Shown: positions 53,849 to 63,414, counted from the first letter of the stretch. The stretch: 64,000 nucleotides of DNA from an uncultured Oscillospiraceae bacterium (GCA_934481385.1 CAKSPD010000007.1:54792-118791); one strand, 5' to 3'. A program made the numbers and translations. The notes: generated from the letters alone by a model not told the origin.

Positions 53849-54552
53849 TGGGTGCTATTTACAGACGTGAAATGAACAGCTTCTTTTCTTCAAGTATTGC
53901 TTATGTGTTTTTATCAGTGTTTTTCCTGTTTTCAGGTTATTTTTTCCTTGCAGGCACTCTTATGTCTGCTACTACTGATATGTCCGAAATGTTCAGTGCT
54001 TTATTCCTTATTGTGCTGATTCTTATTCCTGTACTTACTATGAAGCTTATCAGTGAGGAGAAAAAACAGAAAACTGACCAGGGACTTCTGACTGCTCCTG
54101 TAAGTCTTTGGGGAATAGTTCTCGGAAAGTATTTTGCTACTCTGACTCTTTATACAATCGGTCTTTGCATTACTCTTGTTTATGCTCTTATACTCAGCTA
54201 TTTCGGAACTGTTATGTGGGGAATAGTCATATCGAATTTCCTTGCTATGTTCCTTCTCGGAGCTGCTTTTATTGCTGTCGGAATATTTATTTCTTCTCTG
54301 ACCGAAAATCAGATTACTGCGGCTGCTGCAAGTTTTCTTGTTTTTATCGTTCTTTATCTTATTGACCAGATTGCCTCTCTTGTAAATATCAGCTTTATAA
54401 AAAATATTCTTGTTTCTCTTTCATTCTATACACGATATATTGAATTCACAAGGGGTATATTCAATCTTTCAAGCGTTATTTTCTATGTCAGTGTAGCTTT
54501 TGTTTTCAATTTCTTCACTGTCAGAGTTTTCGAGAAAAAACGCTGGAGCTGA
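53848..54552 (+). CDS. ABC-2 type permease (GldF-like)
   Basis: A 234-residue membrane protein with about six helices. The start MGAIYRREMNSFFSSSIAYVFLSVFFLFSGYFF is typical of the GldF/ABC-2 group. The middle has PVLTMKLISEEKKQKTDQGLLTAPVS, the family's loop before helix three. Its ATG overlaps the ATPase gene stop by one base. It should form the membrane channel with the ATPase; in Gld-type systems the next protein is an extracellular partner. Confidence 0.9.
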   Translation: MGAIYRREMNSFFSSSIAYVFLSVFFLFSGYFFLAGTLMSATTDMSEMFSALFLIVLILIPVLTMKLISEEKKQKTDQGLLTAPVSLWGIVLGKYFATLTLYTIGLCITLVYALILSYFGTVMWGIVISNFLAMFLLGAAFIAVGIFISSLTENQITAAAASFLVFIVLYLIDQIASLVNISFIKNILVSLSFYTRYIEFTRGIFNLSSVIFYVSVAFVFNFFTVRVFEKKRWS

Positions 54553-54578
54553 TTAACTCTGAAAGGAAGTAACTGGAA

Positions 54579-56114
54579 ATGAAGAATAAATCTAAACTTA
54601 TGAAAAAATTCAAATACGGAACTATTGCAACTGTTACTGTTGTAATCGTTCTTGCCATTGTGGTTCTCATTAATATTATAATGGCTATGGTTACTGAAAA
54701 GTATCCTGTAAAATTTGACCTCACACAAGATAAAAGATATGAACTCAGTCAGGAAAGTATTGATTTTCTTAATAATCTTGACAGCGAGGTTGAAATTGCT
54801 GTTACTCTTACAAAAGAAGAACTCAATAACGGCGGTTATGTCTTTAAGGATTCCTATAAGTCAATCCCTACTGAAATTATCCCGCAGTTCCTTGAAAAAT
54901 ATAAAATGTATGCTGATAACATTGATATAAAATATATCGATGTCGAAAAAAATCCTGATGAGATTTCAAAGTATACAAAACTTTATGAGGGTACTATTTC
55001 AGCTCAGCAGGTTATTGTATGCTCAGGCGACAGAATAAAGGTTATAGGTTTCGGAAATCTTTTCAGCCAGAGCAGTTCACAGTATGCATCACAGAATGAT
55101 ACAGGCGTTATTTTTACCGGTGAAAGTGCTATAACTTCTGCTATTATGTCCGTTACTGATGCAAATCCGATTAGTGCAGGTATGATTTATAAGATGAACG
55201 GTCAGGCTATTTTCAGTCAGTCCTCTTATAATTCAATAATACAGTTCTATTCACTTCTCAACAACAACGGTTACAATATGAAAGATGTTGATATTGCTAC
55301 TGATGAACTTTCTCCTGATGATTATGACCTCCTTGTAATTTCTGCTCCGGAAGTAGATTTTACAGAAGATGAAATTGCAAAGCTTGAGGATTTCCTCTAT
55401 AACAACGGCGACTATCAGAAAAATATCATCTATATATCAAGCATAGTTGCTGCTGATACTCCTAACCTTGATGAATTTCTTGAAAAATGGAATATAAAAA
55501 TTGAAGATTCACTTGTTTTTGATGACCAGAATTCACAGTATGTAAGTACAGCTTCAGCAGGTCAGATTATGGGCCCTGTTATGAGTATTGTTGATGATAC
55601 AATTTCAGGTATGCTTGCAAACAAGGCTCTGCCGGTAGTTGCTCCTTATTCAAGAGCCGTTACTGTTGTTGATAAAAACAACGACAAGGGTACTGAAGTT
55701 ATTCTTCAGTCATCTGCATCATCTTACAGAAATGCCCTTGAATCTGCTGATGACAAATCAACTGCATCTGAAAACGGTTCAAACAATATAATTGTTATCA
55801 CTACTAAGGACAGGGCTGAAGGTTATGATATGTATGCAAGCCATGTTGTTGCTGTCGGTGCTGTTATGCTTACTGACCCGAATATAATCGCTCAGACCAC
55901 TGCTTATAATAATGCAAACTTTGTTCTTAATATGGTAAACAACATTACCGGAAAAGACAGCAGTTTTGTTATTCCGCAGAAAAATCTCCAGCAGATTTTC
56001 ATAAAGGTTGACCAGAGTCAGCTTTCTGCTCTCAGAATTGCTGTAATGTATGTAATTCCGTCAATTGTTGTTGTATGCGGTATTGTTGTATTCGTAAGGA
56101 GAAAGAATAAATGA
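54579..56114 (+). CDS. GldG-family ABC-associated extracellular protein
   Basis: A 511-residue protein. One N-terminal helix (VTVVIVLAIVVLINIIMAMV, about 16-36), a large outside domain with VKFDLTQDKRYELSQESIDFLNNLDSEVEIAVTL (typical of ABC_transp_aux), and a C-terminal helix (RIAVMYVIPSIVVVCGIVVFV). The middle part with LLVISAPEVDFTEDEIAKLEDFL is the conserved GldG pattern. It sits after the ATPase and permease genes and overlaps the next start (ATGA). Function of the complex is not established. Confidence 0.9.
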   Translation: MKNKSKLMKKFKYGTIATVTVVIVLAIVVLINIIMAMVTEKYPVKFDLTQDKRYELSQESIDFLNNLDSEVEIAVTLTKEELNNGGYVFKDSYKSIPTEIIPQFLEKYKMYADNIDIKYIDVEKNPDEISKYTKLYEGTISAQQVIVCSGDRIKVIGFGNLFSQSSSQYASQNDTGVIFTGESAITSAIMSVTDANPISAGMIYKMNGQAIFSQSSYNSIIQFYSLLNNNGYNMKDVDIATDELSPDDYDLLVISAPEVDFTEDEIAKLEDFLYNNGDYQKNIIYISSIVAADTPNLDEFLEKWNIKIEDSLVFDDQNSQYVSTASAGQIMGPVMSIVDDTISGMLANKALPVVAPYSRAVTVVDKNNDKGTEVILQSSASSYRNALESADDKSTASENGSNNIIVITTKDRAEGYDMYASHVVAVGAVMLTDPNIIAQTTAYNNANFVLNMVNNITGKDSSFVIPQKNLQQIFIKVDQSQLSALRIAVMYVIPSIVVVCGIVVFVRRKNK

Positions 56115-57583
56115 CAAAATCAGTTAAGAGTATTATTGCACTCGGTTCTGCTCTTGTTGTTCTCGGAGCAGGTGCGGTATGCTGGAAAATGTTTATGCCT
56201 GATGAATCTTCTGAAAGTTCCTCCTCCGAATCCTCTCAGGCTTATGGTGAGGGAACTCAGATTATTCACAATAATCCTGACGAAATAAATAAAATTGAAA
56301 TTTCAAATTCTTCAGGGGATTTTAATGTTGTTCGTCTTAAAAAGGCAGAAGGTGAAGAAAAAACTCTCTATACCATACAGGGTTATGAGGATTTGCTCCT
56401 TGATACTTCAAAGCTCTGGACTCTTTCAAACAATACTATGGACGTTAAGGCAAATTCAATTGTTGCTGAAAACTGTACTGATACTGAAAAATACGGTTTC
56501 AGCAATCCTGTTACGGCTGTTCTTAACTATGATTCAGGAAACAGCGTTAAATTCTATATAGGTGATATTTCACCTGTGGCTGAAAACACTTATTTTATGA
56601 TTGACGGTGACGATACTGTATACACTGTATCTTCAAGCCTTGTGGATAATTACCGCCTTTCTGAAAATGACTTTGTATCAAAAATTGTTCTTGAAGAACC
56701 TGATGAGGAAAATTACCCCATTGTAAGCAATATTACAATAAAGCGTGATGACCTGGACTATGATATTGTTATTGAATATGATGAGAAATCCGATGACAAT
56801 AACAACAGAGGCGGTACTTCGGCTGCTCATATTATGACTGAACCTGTTTTTTCATATCTCAGCGTTGAACGCTCAATAAAGGTTACGAATGGTCTTTTCG
56901 GACTTACTGCTGATGATTTCTATGCAGTACACCCTGATGAATCAGATATTGCGGAAGCAGGTCTGGCATCTCCTTTCTGCACTGTTACTTTTACTCTTGA
57001 GGATAAAACCCAGTATAAGCTCATTATGAGTGAACCTTTTACTGATGATGACGGTCTTAAATATCATTATGTTATGCTTGAGGGAAACAATATAATATAC
57101 AAAATTTCTACTGAATCTGCTGTATGGGGTACTGTTCAGCTTGTTGACTTTACTTCAAAAGCTGTATTCGGCTCTAATGTATGGGATATAGAAAAAATGA
57201 CTGTTTCCGCAGAAGGCTATGATGATATTGTTTTTGACTGTGAGGGCGACTCAAAGGATAATTTTAAAGTTAAGAAAAATAATTCTGATTTTGAAACAGA
57301 ACGTTTCAGACTTTTCTATTCATATCTTATAAATGCTCCGGGTGAGGAATTTGCTCTCGGTTATACTGTTCCTGATGAAAAGCCTGTTGCTTCTGTAAGC
57401 GTTACTGACAGATACCTTGAAAAAACTTATACTGTTGAATTTTATAATGATACTGCTCTTAAAAGCATTATTGTTATAGACGGTCAGTGCAGATATATTT
57501 GCAGTAAATCATATGTGGATACACTTCTTGAAAATATCGGCAGAATTGATACCGGAGAGGAGTATATTAAAACATGGAAATAA
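56111..57583 (+). CDS. DUF4340-domain extracellular protein
   Basis: A 490-residue protein with an N-terminal helix (IIALGSALVVLGAGAVCW) and a Ser-rich spacer, then DUF4340 modules: EINKIEISNSSGDFNVVRLKKAEGE, TMDVKANSIVAENCTDTEKYGFSNP, VKFYIGDISPVAENTYFMIDG. A second similar half follows after residue 240. DUF4340 proteins follow GldG genes in many genomes. It likely works outside with GldG. A single-gene gap of 21 bases leads to the next gene. Confidence 0.88.
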   Translation: MTKSVKSIIALGSALVVLGAGAVCWKMFMPDESSESSSSESSQAYGEGTQIIHNNPDEINKIEISNSSGDFNVVRLKKAEGEEKTLYTIQGYEDLLLDTSKLWTLSNNTMDVKANSIVAENCTDTEKYGFSNPVTAVLNYDSGNSVKFYIGDISPVAENTYFMIDGDDTVYTVSSSLVDNYRLSENDFVSKIVLEEPDEENYPIVSNITIKRDDLDYDIVIEYDEKSDDNNNRGGTSAAHIMTEPVFSYLSVERSIKVTNGLFGLTADDFYAVHPDESDIAEAGLASPFCTVTFTLEDKTQYKLIMSEPFTDDDGLKYHYVMLEGNNIIYKISTESAVWGTVQLVDFTSKAVFGSNVWDIEKMTVSAEGYDDIVFDCEGDSKDNFKVKKNNSDFETERFRLFYSYLINAPGEEFALGYTVPDEKPVASVSVTDRYLEKTYTVEFYNDTALKSIIVIDGQCRYICSKSYVDTLLENIGRIDTGEEYIKTWK

Positions 57584-57604
57584 TTTGAAAGGAAGGTTTT
57601 TATA

Positions 57605-57877
57605 ATGCCTCAGAAATTCTTTTATTATAAGGGTTTTCCTCTTGTAAGAAATAAAAATGAAATTTATTATGGCTTTATGTGTGACCCTTTTGTAATAAAC
57701 CTCAAAATTCTTACAACTAAAAAAATCGGTAATGATGAAGTTTCTGATAAAATTCAGCTTTACCAGATGTCTACTGACCCTGTTCAGATTACCCGTACTG
57801 CCAAGTGTGAAGGCGGTCTTTATGAGGCTCTTGATATGGCAAGAGTATGGCTTGAAAAATCAATGATTAAAGAATAA
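57605..57877 (+). CDS. Small protein of unknown function
   Basis: A 90-residue soluble protein without signal peptide: KFFYYKGFPLVRNKNEIYYGFMCDPFVINLKIL, then a middle strand IQLYQMSTDP and a C-terminal helix GGLYEALDMARVWLEKSMIKE. I do not recognise it. GAAAGGAAGG precedes the ATG. It is the last gene of the ABC operon by spacing and ends at a strong terminator. Confidence 0.75.
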   Translation: MPQKFFYYKGFPLVRNKNEIYYGFMCDPFVINLKILTTKKIGNDEVSDKIQLYQMSTDPVQITRTAKCEGGLYEALDMARVWLEKSMIKE

Positions 57878-57880
57878 TCA

Positions 57881-57910
57881 AAAAAGCGGACAGAAATGTC
57901 CGCCTTTTTT
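57881..57910 (+). terminator. Terminator of the ABC operon
   Basis: GCGGACA (57886-57892) and TGTCCGC (57897-57903), A-run before and CTTTTTT after. Confidence 0.9.
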
Positions 57911-57920
57911 GTCTTTATGC

Positions 57921-57950
57921 AAAAAAAACCGCATTCCTGAAAGAATGCGG
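57921..57950 (-). terminator. Terminator of spoVS
   Basis: Minus strand: CCGCATTC (57950-57943) pairs with GAATGCGG (57936-57929), followed by eight T to 57921. It lies 24 bases after the spoVS stop. Confidence 0.9.
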
Positions 57951-57974
57951 TAATATGACTGAATTTTAAAAAAA

Positions 57975-58235
57975 TTATCTTTGTTCACAGATAAGCTTGA
58001 TAGCGGTTCTTTCTTCACCGTCAATCTGAATATTGGCAAAGGCAGGGATACAGATAAGGTCAATACCGATTGGAGCGAGATAACCTCTTGCGATAGCGAT
58101 AGCTTTTATTGCCTGATTTGATGCACCAGCACCAACAGCCTGAACCTCAACGGCTTTCTGCTCTCTTATAACACCGGCAACAGCACCTGCAACAGAATTA
58201 GGTGATGAATGTGATGATACCTTTAAAATTTCCAT
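57975..58235 (-). CDS. spoVS: Stage V sporulation protein S
   Basis: An 86-residue Alba-fold protein required at a late stage of sporulation in Bacillus. The whole length is highly conserved: LKVSSHSSPNSVAGAVAGVIREQ, VGAGASNQAIKAIAIARGYLAPIGIDLICIPAF, EERTAIKLI. It lies downstream of ymdB as in many spore formers, but a strong promoter of its own (58296-58324) sits between them. AGGAGG precedes the ATG. Confidence 0.96.
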   Translation of the reverse strand: MEILKVSSHSSPNSVAGAVAGVIREQKAVEVQAVGAGASNQAIKAIAIARGYLAPIGIDLICIPAFANIQIDGEERTAIKLICEQR

Positions 58236-58295
58236 TTCTGAAACCTCCTGTAAAAAATATTGTTGTATTTTTTGATTCCTTTTTCAAGCAATTAT

Positions 58296-58324
58296 ATTAT
58301 ACAACAAATTAATTTGAATTGCAA
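58296..58324 (-). promoter_or_regulatory. spoVS promoter
   Basis: Minus strand: TTGCAA (58324-58319), 17 bases, TATAAT (58301-58296) with TG two bases before. Confidence 0.78.
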
Positions 58325-58347
58325 TAGATTCAAACTAATTTTGTATA

Positions 58348-59112
58348 TTATCTCACAATAATTCTTTCAATTTTAGTGCTTTTGCCCAATTTTTCGTTAA
58401 ATGTTACAACTACTCCGTTTATAAAACAGGGATTTGCGGATTCGGTGAATTTTGTTGGATAACGAAAACGCAGGCGGTCAAGAGCCGGTTTTATATCTAC
58501 TCCGAGTATCGATATTTCAGCTCCTGTCATTCCGGCATCTGTGATATATGCTGTATGAGAGCCGAGTATAATTTCATCTGCTGTCTGTACATGTGTATGT
58601 GTTCCGAGTACTGCTGTAACTTTTCCTGTAAGATAATGTCCCATAGCCTTTTTTTCTGATGTTGCTTCTGCATGAAAATCCACAAAGATATTCGGAGTTT
58701 CAATATCTTTCAGAATATTATCCATACATGTAAACGGATTATCAAGAGGGTCCATATTTACTGTACCCATAAGATTTATAAATGCTGTTTTAAAGCTCCC
58801 GAAATCAATTGTGCATATTCCTTTTCCGGCACAGCCTTCCGGAAAATTTGCAGGTCTTATAATATTGTCATGTTCAAATACTTTTTCATAGCCGTATCTT
58901 TTGAAACAGTGATTTCCTGTTGTTATTACATCTGCTCCCATATTAAGAAGATTTTCTGCGGATTCTTTTGTTATGCCGTTTCCCTCTGCGGAATTTTCTC
59001 CGTTTATGACTGTTATGTCTATATTATAATTTTTTTTGATTGAATAAAGTTTCCTTGAAAGAAACTTACAGCCGTTTTTCCCTACTACGTCACCTATAAA
59101 AAGAAGTTTCAT
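58348..59112 (-). CDS. ymdB: YmdB-family metallophosphoesterase
   Basis: A 254-residue phosphoesterase of the TIGR00282 family, in Bacillus a cyclic-nucleotide phosphodiesterase linked to biofilm choices. Metal-ligand motifs: FIGDVVG, NGENSAEG, TTGNHCFKR, DFHAEATSEKKAMG, GTHTHVQTAD. Start MKLLFIGDVVG is typical. The ymdB-spoVS order is conserved. Codons are mostly A-ending, opposite to plus-strand neighbours here. Confidence 0.93.
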   Translation of the reverse strand: MKLLFIGDVVGKNGCKFLSRKLYSIKKNYNIDITVINGENSAEGNGITKESAENLLNMGADVITTGNHCFKRYGYEKVFEHDNIIRPANFPEGCAGKGICTIDFGSFKTAFINLMGTVNMDPLDNPFTCMDNILKDIETPNIFVDFHAEATSEKKAMGHYLTGKVTAVLGTHTHVQTADEIILGSHTAYITDAGMTGAEISILGVDIKPALDRLRFRYPTKFTESANPCFINGVVVTFNEKLGKSTKIERIIVR

Positions 59113-59151
59113 AAATTTATTTTATTCCCTTTCAAAATAATTAACATATGT

Positions 59152-59180
59152 ATTATATCATAAATTATTTTTATATGCAA
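59152..59180 (-). promoter_or_regulatory. ymdB promoter
   Basis: Minus strand: TTGCAT (59180-59175), 17 bases, TATAAT (59157-59152), TGA before the -10. Confidence 0.8.
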
Positions 59181-59235
59181 GTATGTTCAAAAATTTGTAA
59201 TATAGCAATATTCAATAATAAAAATGTCTTTTTTT

Positions 59236-59276
59236 ATCCTTTCGGTCTTTAAAATAAGTTCCGGAAGGATTTTTTT
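59236..59276 (+). terminator. Terminator-like hairpin with no gene before it
   Basis: ATCCTTTCGG (59236-59245) and CCGGAAGGAT (59261-59270), one mismatch, then six T. The divergent ymdB promoter lies to the left, so there is no plus-strand gene for it to end. It might end a small RNA or stop transcription coming from further left. Confidence 0.6.
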
Positions 59277-59288
59277 ATTTCTGTTCTA

Positions 59289-59317
59289 TTGTAAAATACA
59301 GATAAATGTGATATAAT
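59289..59317 (+). promoter_or_regulatory. Promoter of the yloU-fakA-recG operon
   Basis: TTGTAA at 59289-59294, 17 bases, TATAAT at 59312-59317 with TGA before it. Confidence 0.78.
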
Positions 59318-59353
59318 AATAAAGTATAAATATTTTTCGGAGCGTGATGTTTA

Positions 59354-59704
59354 GTGATAAAGCTTGAAAACCATATCGGTAATATTGTTGTGACTGAAAA
59401 TTATCTTAAACAGCTTGTTGAACATACTGTCCGCAACTGTTTCGGTGTTGCCGGCATATGTCCGGCTACTCCCTTTGATGCTCTGCTTTCACGAATCTGT
59501 CCGGGATACTGCGAAAACGGTATTATTCTTCATACCGATAAAAACGGCTGTCTTGTTATAGATTTGCATATAGCAGTGGCTTTCGGCACTAATATCAATA
59601 CTATTGCAAAGAGTGTTGCACATAAGGTCAAATTTGCTGTCAGTCAGTCTGTAAGAAATTCTGATTGCAGAGTCAGCATTTTTATTGATGACATAAAATC
59701 ATAA
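59354..59704 (+). CDS. yloU: Asp23/Gls24 family protein, YloU-like
   Basis: A 116-residue member of the Asp23/Gls24 family, small proteins with a cell-envelope stress link in relatives. Start GTG at 59354 after GGAG. The family core is INHIGNIVVTENYL-like here as LENHIGNIVVTENYLKQLVEHTVRNCFGVAG, then GCLVIDLHIAVAFGTNINTIAKSVAHKVKFAV. A cysteine-bearing insert (ICPGYCENG) is notable. Neighbour order yloU-fakA-recG is like that of Bacillus. Confidence 0.88.
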   Translation: MIKLENHIGNIVVTENYLKQLVEHTVRNCFGVAGICPATPFDALLSRICPGYCENGIILHTDKNGCLVIDLHIAVAFGTNINTIAKSVAHKVKFAVSQSVRNSDCRVSIFIDDIKS

Positions 59705-59719
59705 TTGGAGGATTTTTTC

Positions 59720-61375
59720 GTGATAAAAGGTTGCTTATTGAGAGATGCGTTTATATCTTCTGCTATTACTATTAATAATAAAAAGCGTGATATAGATGAG
59801 CTTAATGTATATCCCGTGCCGGACGGCGATACCGGCAGTAATATGTCTATGACTATGAATAATGCTCTTGCGGAGCTTTATAAGATGAATAACAATGTTA
59901 CTGTTTCTGATGTTGCATCTTCAACGGCTTCTGCACTTTTAAGAGGTGCAAGGGGTAATTCAGGTGTTATTCTTTCACTTATTTTCAGAGGTTTTGCAAA
60001 AGGATTAAGCGGTATGGAGGAGGCAGACTGCGAAAGCTTTGCCAATGCTCTTGAACTTGGTGTTAATTCCGCTTATAAGGCTGTTATGAATCCTACGGAG
60101 GGAACTATCCTTACTGTTGTAAAGGCATCTGCCATTAAAGCTCAGGAATCAGCTAAAAATACAAGCGATTTCACTCTGTTCTGGAGTGAAGTGTGCGATG
60201 AGGCTCAGAAAACTCTTGAACAGACTCCGGAAATGCTCCCTGTTCTTAAAAAGGCAGGCGTTGTTGATGCGGGCGGTCAGGGACTTGTTACTATATTCAA
60301 GGCTATGCTTGATATTTTCCGTGGAGGAAAAATTGCTGAACCTGATTCAAAAACTGAAAAACCTGTTTCTGTTGAATCATTTTCTACTGCTGTAAGTGAA
60401 TTTGATGAAGAAATCAATTTTACATACTGCACTGAATTTATCGTTAAGAAAAACAATAACTGCCCTGATTCCTCTGTTTTAAGAGCTTATCTTGAAACTA
60501 TCGGTGACTGCGTTGTTGTTGTCGATGACGATGAAATTATTAAAGTTCATGTTCATACTGATAACCCCGGTCTTGCACTCCAGAAAGCTCTCTCTTTCGG
60601 TGTATTTGTCAATGACCCTAAGCCGAAAATCGAAAATATGCGTATTCAGCATGAAAACAAGGTTATGGAGGCAAAAACTGCTGAAACTTATGGATACAAA
60701 CCTGCTGAACCTGAAAAGAAATACGGATTTGTTGCTGTTGCTTCCGGAAACGGTATTGAGGATATGTTCAGAGATCTCGGTGTTGATGTCGTTGTAAAGG
60801 GCGGTCAGACTATGAACCCCTCTACTGATGATATTCTGAAAGCTATTCAGTCTACGCCTGCTGAAATTGTTTTCGTTCTTCCTAACAATAAAAATATAAT
60901 TATGTCTGCTGAACAGGCTGTGCGTCTTGCTGACAGAAAAGTTTGCGTTCTCCAGACAAGAACTATTCCGCAGGGCATTTCTGCTATGCTTGCTTTTGAT
61001 GAATGTGCTGAAACTGATGAAAATAAACTTGCTATGACAAAGGCTTTTGAAAAAGTTTCAACAGGACAGGTTACTTTCTCTGCAAGAGATTCAGAATATG
61101 AGGGACATTCCATTAAAAAAGGCGAAATACTTGCTCTTGATAACGGAAAACTTTCCTTTACTGAAAAAGATGTTTCAAAGGCAACTTACAAGCTTATCAA
61201 AAAACTTGCGAAAAATGACAGCAGTTATGTTACAATTATATATGGTGCTGATGTTACTGAAGACAATGCTGAAGCACTTTTCCGCAATGTTCAGAATAAA
61301 TTCGGTGACAAACTCAGCGTTACTCTTGTAAATGGTGGTCAGCCTGTTTATTACTATATTATTTCTGTTGAGTGA
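59720..61375 (+). CDS. fakA: DhaL-domain kinase, FakA/YloV type
   Basis: A 551-residue protein. N-terminal DhaL kinase domain with ATP/Mg site NVYPVPDGDTGSNMSMTM and RGARGNSGVILSLIFRGF, LKKAGVVDAGGQG. The middle and C-terminal parts (from about 230) carry YCTEFIVKK and a DegV-like fold with MNPSTDDILKAI and VFVLPNNKNIIMSAEQA. In Gram-positives FakA phosphorylates fatty acids held by FakB proteins. Start: a GTG at 59720 after GGAGGA; the frame extends 5 codons further but overlaps that site. Confidence 0.92.
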   Translation: MIKGCLLRDAFISSAITINNKKRDIDELNVYPVPDGDTGSNMSMTMNNALAELYKMNNNVTVSDVASSTASALLRGARGNSGVILSLIFRGFAKGLSGMEEADCESFANALELGVNSAYKAVMNPTEGTILTVVKASAIKAQESAKNTSDFTLFWSEVCDEAQKTLEQTPEMLPVLKKAGVVDAGGQGLVTIFKAMLDIFRGGKIAEPDSKTEKPVSVESFSTAVSEFDEEINFTYCTEFIVKKNNNCPDSSVLRAYLETIGDCVVVVDDDEIIKVHVHTDNPGLALQKALSFGVFVNDPKPKIENMRIQHENKVMEAKTAETYGYKPAEPEKKYGFVAVASGNGIEDMFRDLGVDVVVKGGQTMNPSTDDILKAIQSTPAEIVFVLPNNKNIIMSAEQAVRLADRKVCVLQTRTIPQGISAMLAFDECAETDENKLAMTKAFEKVSTGQVTFSARDSEYEGHSIKKGEILALDNGKLSFTEKDVSKATYKLIKKLAKNDSSYVTIIYGADVTEDNAEALFRNVQNKFGDKLSVTLVNGGQPVYYYIISVE

Positions 61376-61386
61376 GCTGTTGATTT

Positions 61387-63414
61387 ATGAATCAGATTGA
61401 TAATCCGATTGAATCCCTTGATAAAATAGGAAAGGCAAGAACTGAAAAATATCATAAGCTCGGAATAAATACTATATCTGATTTGCTTTATTATATTCCG
61501 AGAGATTATATAGATTTCAGAAAATATATTCCTGTATCAGATGCAGAATCAGGAGATACCTGCGTTTTCAGACTTAAAATTACCGGCCTGCTTTCTCCTG
61601 TCAAAACAAAAAGAATGATGATTTATAAGGCTTCGGCTACTGACGGTGAATCAGATATAACCGTTGTGATATATAATAATTTCTATGCTTTCGATGCCTT
61701 GCAGAAAAATGCTGTTTATTATATGTACGGAAAATTCTATGAAAATACCTTCGGACGTGAAATAGTTTCTCCTCAGTGTATTCCTGAAGGCGATGTTCTT
61801 ATTCAGCCTAAATACAGACTTACTTCCGGTCTTACTGCAAATATGATTCGTGCAAATATAAAGCAGTCTGTTGAGATTATGAAAAATAATCCCTTTGAAA
61901 CTCTGCCTGAATATATAATAAAAGTAAATAATCTCTGCCCTGTTGTTTATGCTCTGGAAAATATTCATTTTCCTGAAAGTATGGAGGCTTCTGAAATTTC
62001 AAGAAAGCGTCTGGCTTTTGACGAAATTCTTTCACTTCAGCTTAATATGGCTCTTATGAAGTCAAACAACAAAAACCATACTGCAAATGTTATGGACAGA
62101 AATTTGAAAATTACTGAATTTTTTGAAAATCTTCCTTTTGAAATGACTGACGGACAGAAATATGCTCTTGATGAAATTTTAAATGACCTTTGCCGTAATA
62201 TTCCTATGAACCGTCTTTTGCAGGGGGATGTCGGAAGCGGTAAGACTGCTGTTGCGGGCGGTGCTTGCTATTTTGCCTTTAAAAACGGTTTTCAGTCTGC
62301 AATGATGGCTCCTACTGAAATTCTTGCATCACAGCATTATGTTACACTTTCAATGTTCCTTGAACCTCTTGGTGCTCATGTTTGCCTGCTTACCAGTTCA
62401 GTTACAGCTAAAAACAGGCGTGAAATAAAAGAAAAAATTAAATCAGGCTATTTCAGTGTTGTTGTTGGTACTCATGCAATTATTCAGAAAGATGTTGAAT
62501 TTAATTCGCTTGGTCTTGTTATTACTGATGAACAGCACCGATTCGGTGTCGGACAGCGTTCTGCTCTTGCTGAAAAGGGAAATTTCCCTCATAAGCTTGT
62601 TATGTCTGCAACTCCTATTCCGAGAACTCTTGGCCTTATTATATATGGTGACCTTGATGTTTCCGTTATAAATCAGCTCCCGAAAGGAAGAAAGCCTGTT
62701 TCTACTTATGCTGTTACAAGCAGACTGCGTGAACGTACTTTCAGTTTTGTAAGAAAAGCTCTCAATGAGGGACGTCAGGCTTATGTCGTATGCCCTATGA
62801 TTGAGGAGTCAGAAAGCGATTTGAATTCCGTTAAGACTTATTATGAATCTGCAAAAAATAGTTTTCTTAAAGGCTATTCAATAGGTATTCTTCATGGAAA
62901 ACTTTCTGCTATTGAAAAAGAATCAGTTATGAATGATTTCAAATTCGGAAACATTCAGGTTCTTATATGCACTACTGTTGTTGAAGTCGGTGTTGATGTT
63001 CCTAATGCAAGTGTTATTGTTATTGAAAATGCTGACAGATATGGTTTATCTCAGTTGCATCAGCTCAGGGGACGTGTCGGACGAGGACAGTATGAAAGCT
63101 CATGCATACTTATTACTGATAATCTCAGTGAAGAATGTAAAGAACGTATGAGAATTATGTGCCGTACTTCTAACGGCTTTGAAATATCTGAATATGATTT
63201 GAAATTAAGAGGTCCGGGAGATTTTCTCGGTTCTCGTCAGCATGGTCTTCCTCCTCTTAAAATTGCTGACCTTGAATGTGATATGCCTATGGTGGAAAGG
63301 ATTCAGATTGTTGTAAAGGATATTTTAAAAAGAGATCCTTTGCTTGAACTCCCTGAACATGAATGCCTCAGAAATTCTATGAAGTCATTTTTTGAAGGTG
63401 AACTTATCGGATAA
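61387..63414 (+). CDS. recG: ATP-dependent DNA helicase RecG
   Basis: A 675-residue helicase that remodels stalled forks and Holliday junctions. The N-terminal wedge/OB region includes LYYIPRDYIDFRKYIP; the motor has Walker A LLQGDVGSGKTAVAG (about 281-288), DEQHRFG box (about 380), TATPIPRTL, TTVVEVGVDVPNASV and QLHQLRGRVGRG. Length and order fit. It ends the yloU-fakA-recG operon at a hairpin (63431-63464) and precedes the tRNA cluster. Confidence 0.96.
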   Translation: MNQIDNPIESLDKIGKARTEKYHKLGINTISDLLYYIPRDYIDFRKYIPVSDAESGDTCVFRLKITGLLSPVKTKRMMIYKASATDGESDITVVIYNNFYAFDALQKNAVYYMYGKFYENTFGREIVSPQCIPEGDVLIQPKYRLTSGLTANMIRANIKQSVEIMKNNPFETLPEYIIKVNNLCPVVYALENIHFPESMEASEISRKRLAFDEILSLQLNMALMKSNNKNHTANVMDRNLKITEFFENLPFEMTDGQKYALDEILNDLCRNIPMNRLLQGDVGSGKTAVAGGACYFAFKNGFQSAMMAPTEILASQHYVTLSMFLEPLGAHVCLLTSSVTAKNRREIKEKIKSGYFSVVVGTHAIIQKDVEFNSLGLVITDEQHRFGVGQRSALAEKGNFPHKLVMSATPIPRTLGLIIYGDLDVSVINQLPKGRKPVSTYAVTSRLRERTFSFVRKALNEGRQAYVVCPMIEESESDLNSVKTYYESAKNSFLKGYSIGILHGKLSAIEKESVMNDFKFGNIQVLICTTVVEVGVDVPNASVIVIENADRYGLSQLHQLRGRVGRGQYESSCILITDNLSEECKERMRIMCRTSNGFEISEYDLKLRGPGDFLGSRQHGLPPLKIADLECDMPMVERIQIVVKDILKRDPLLELPEHECLRNSMKSFFEGELIG

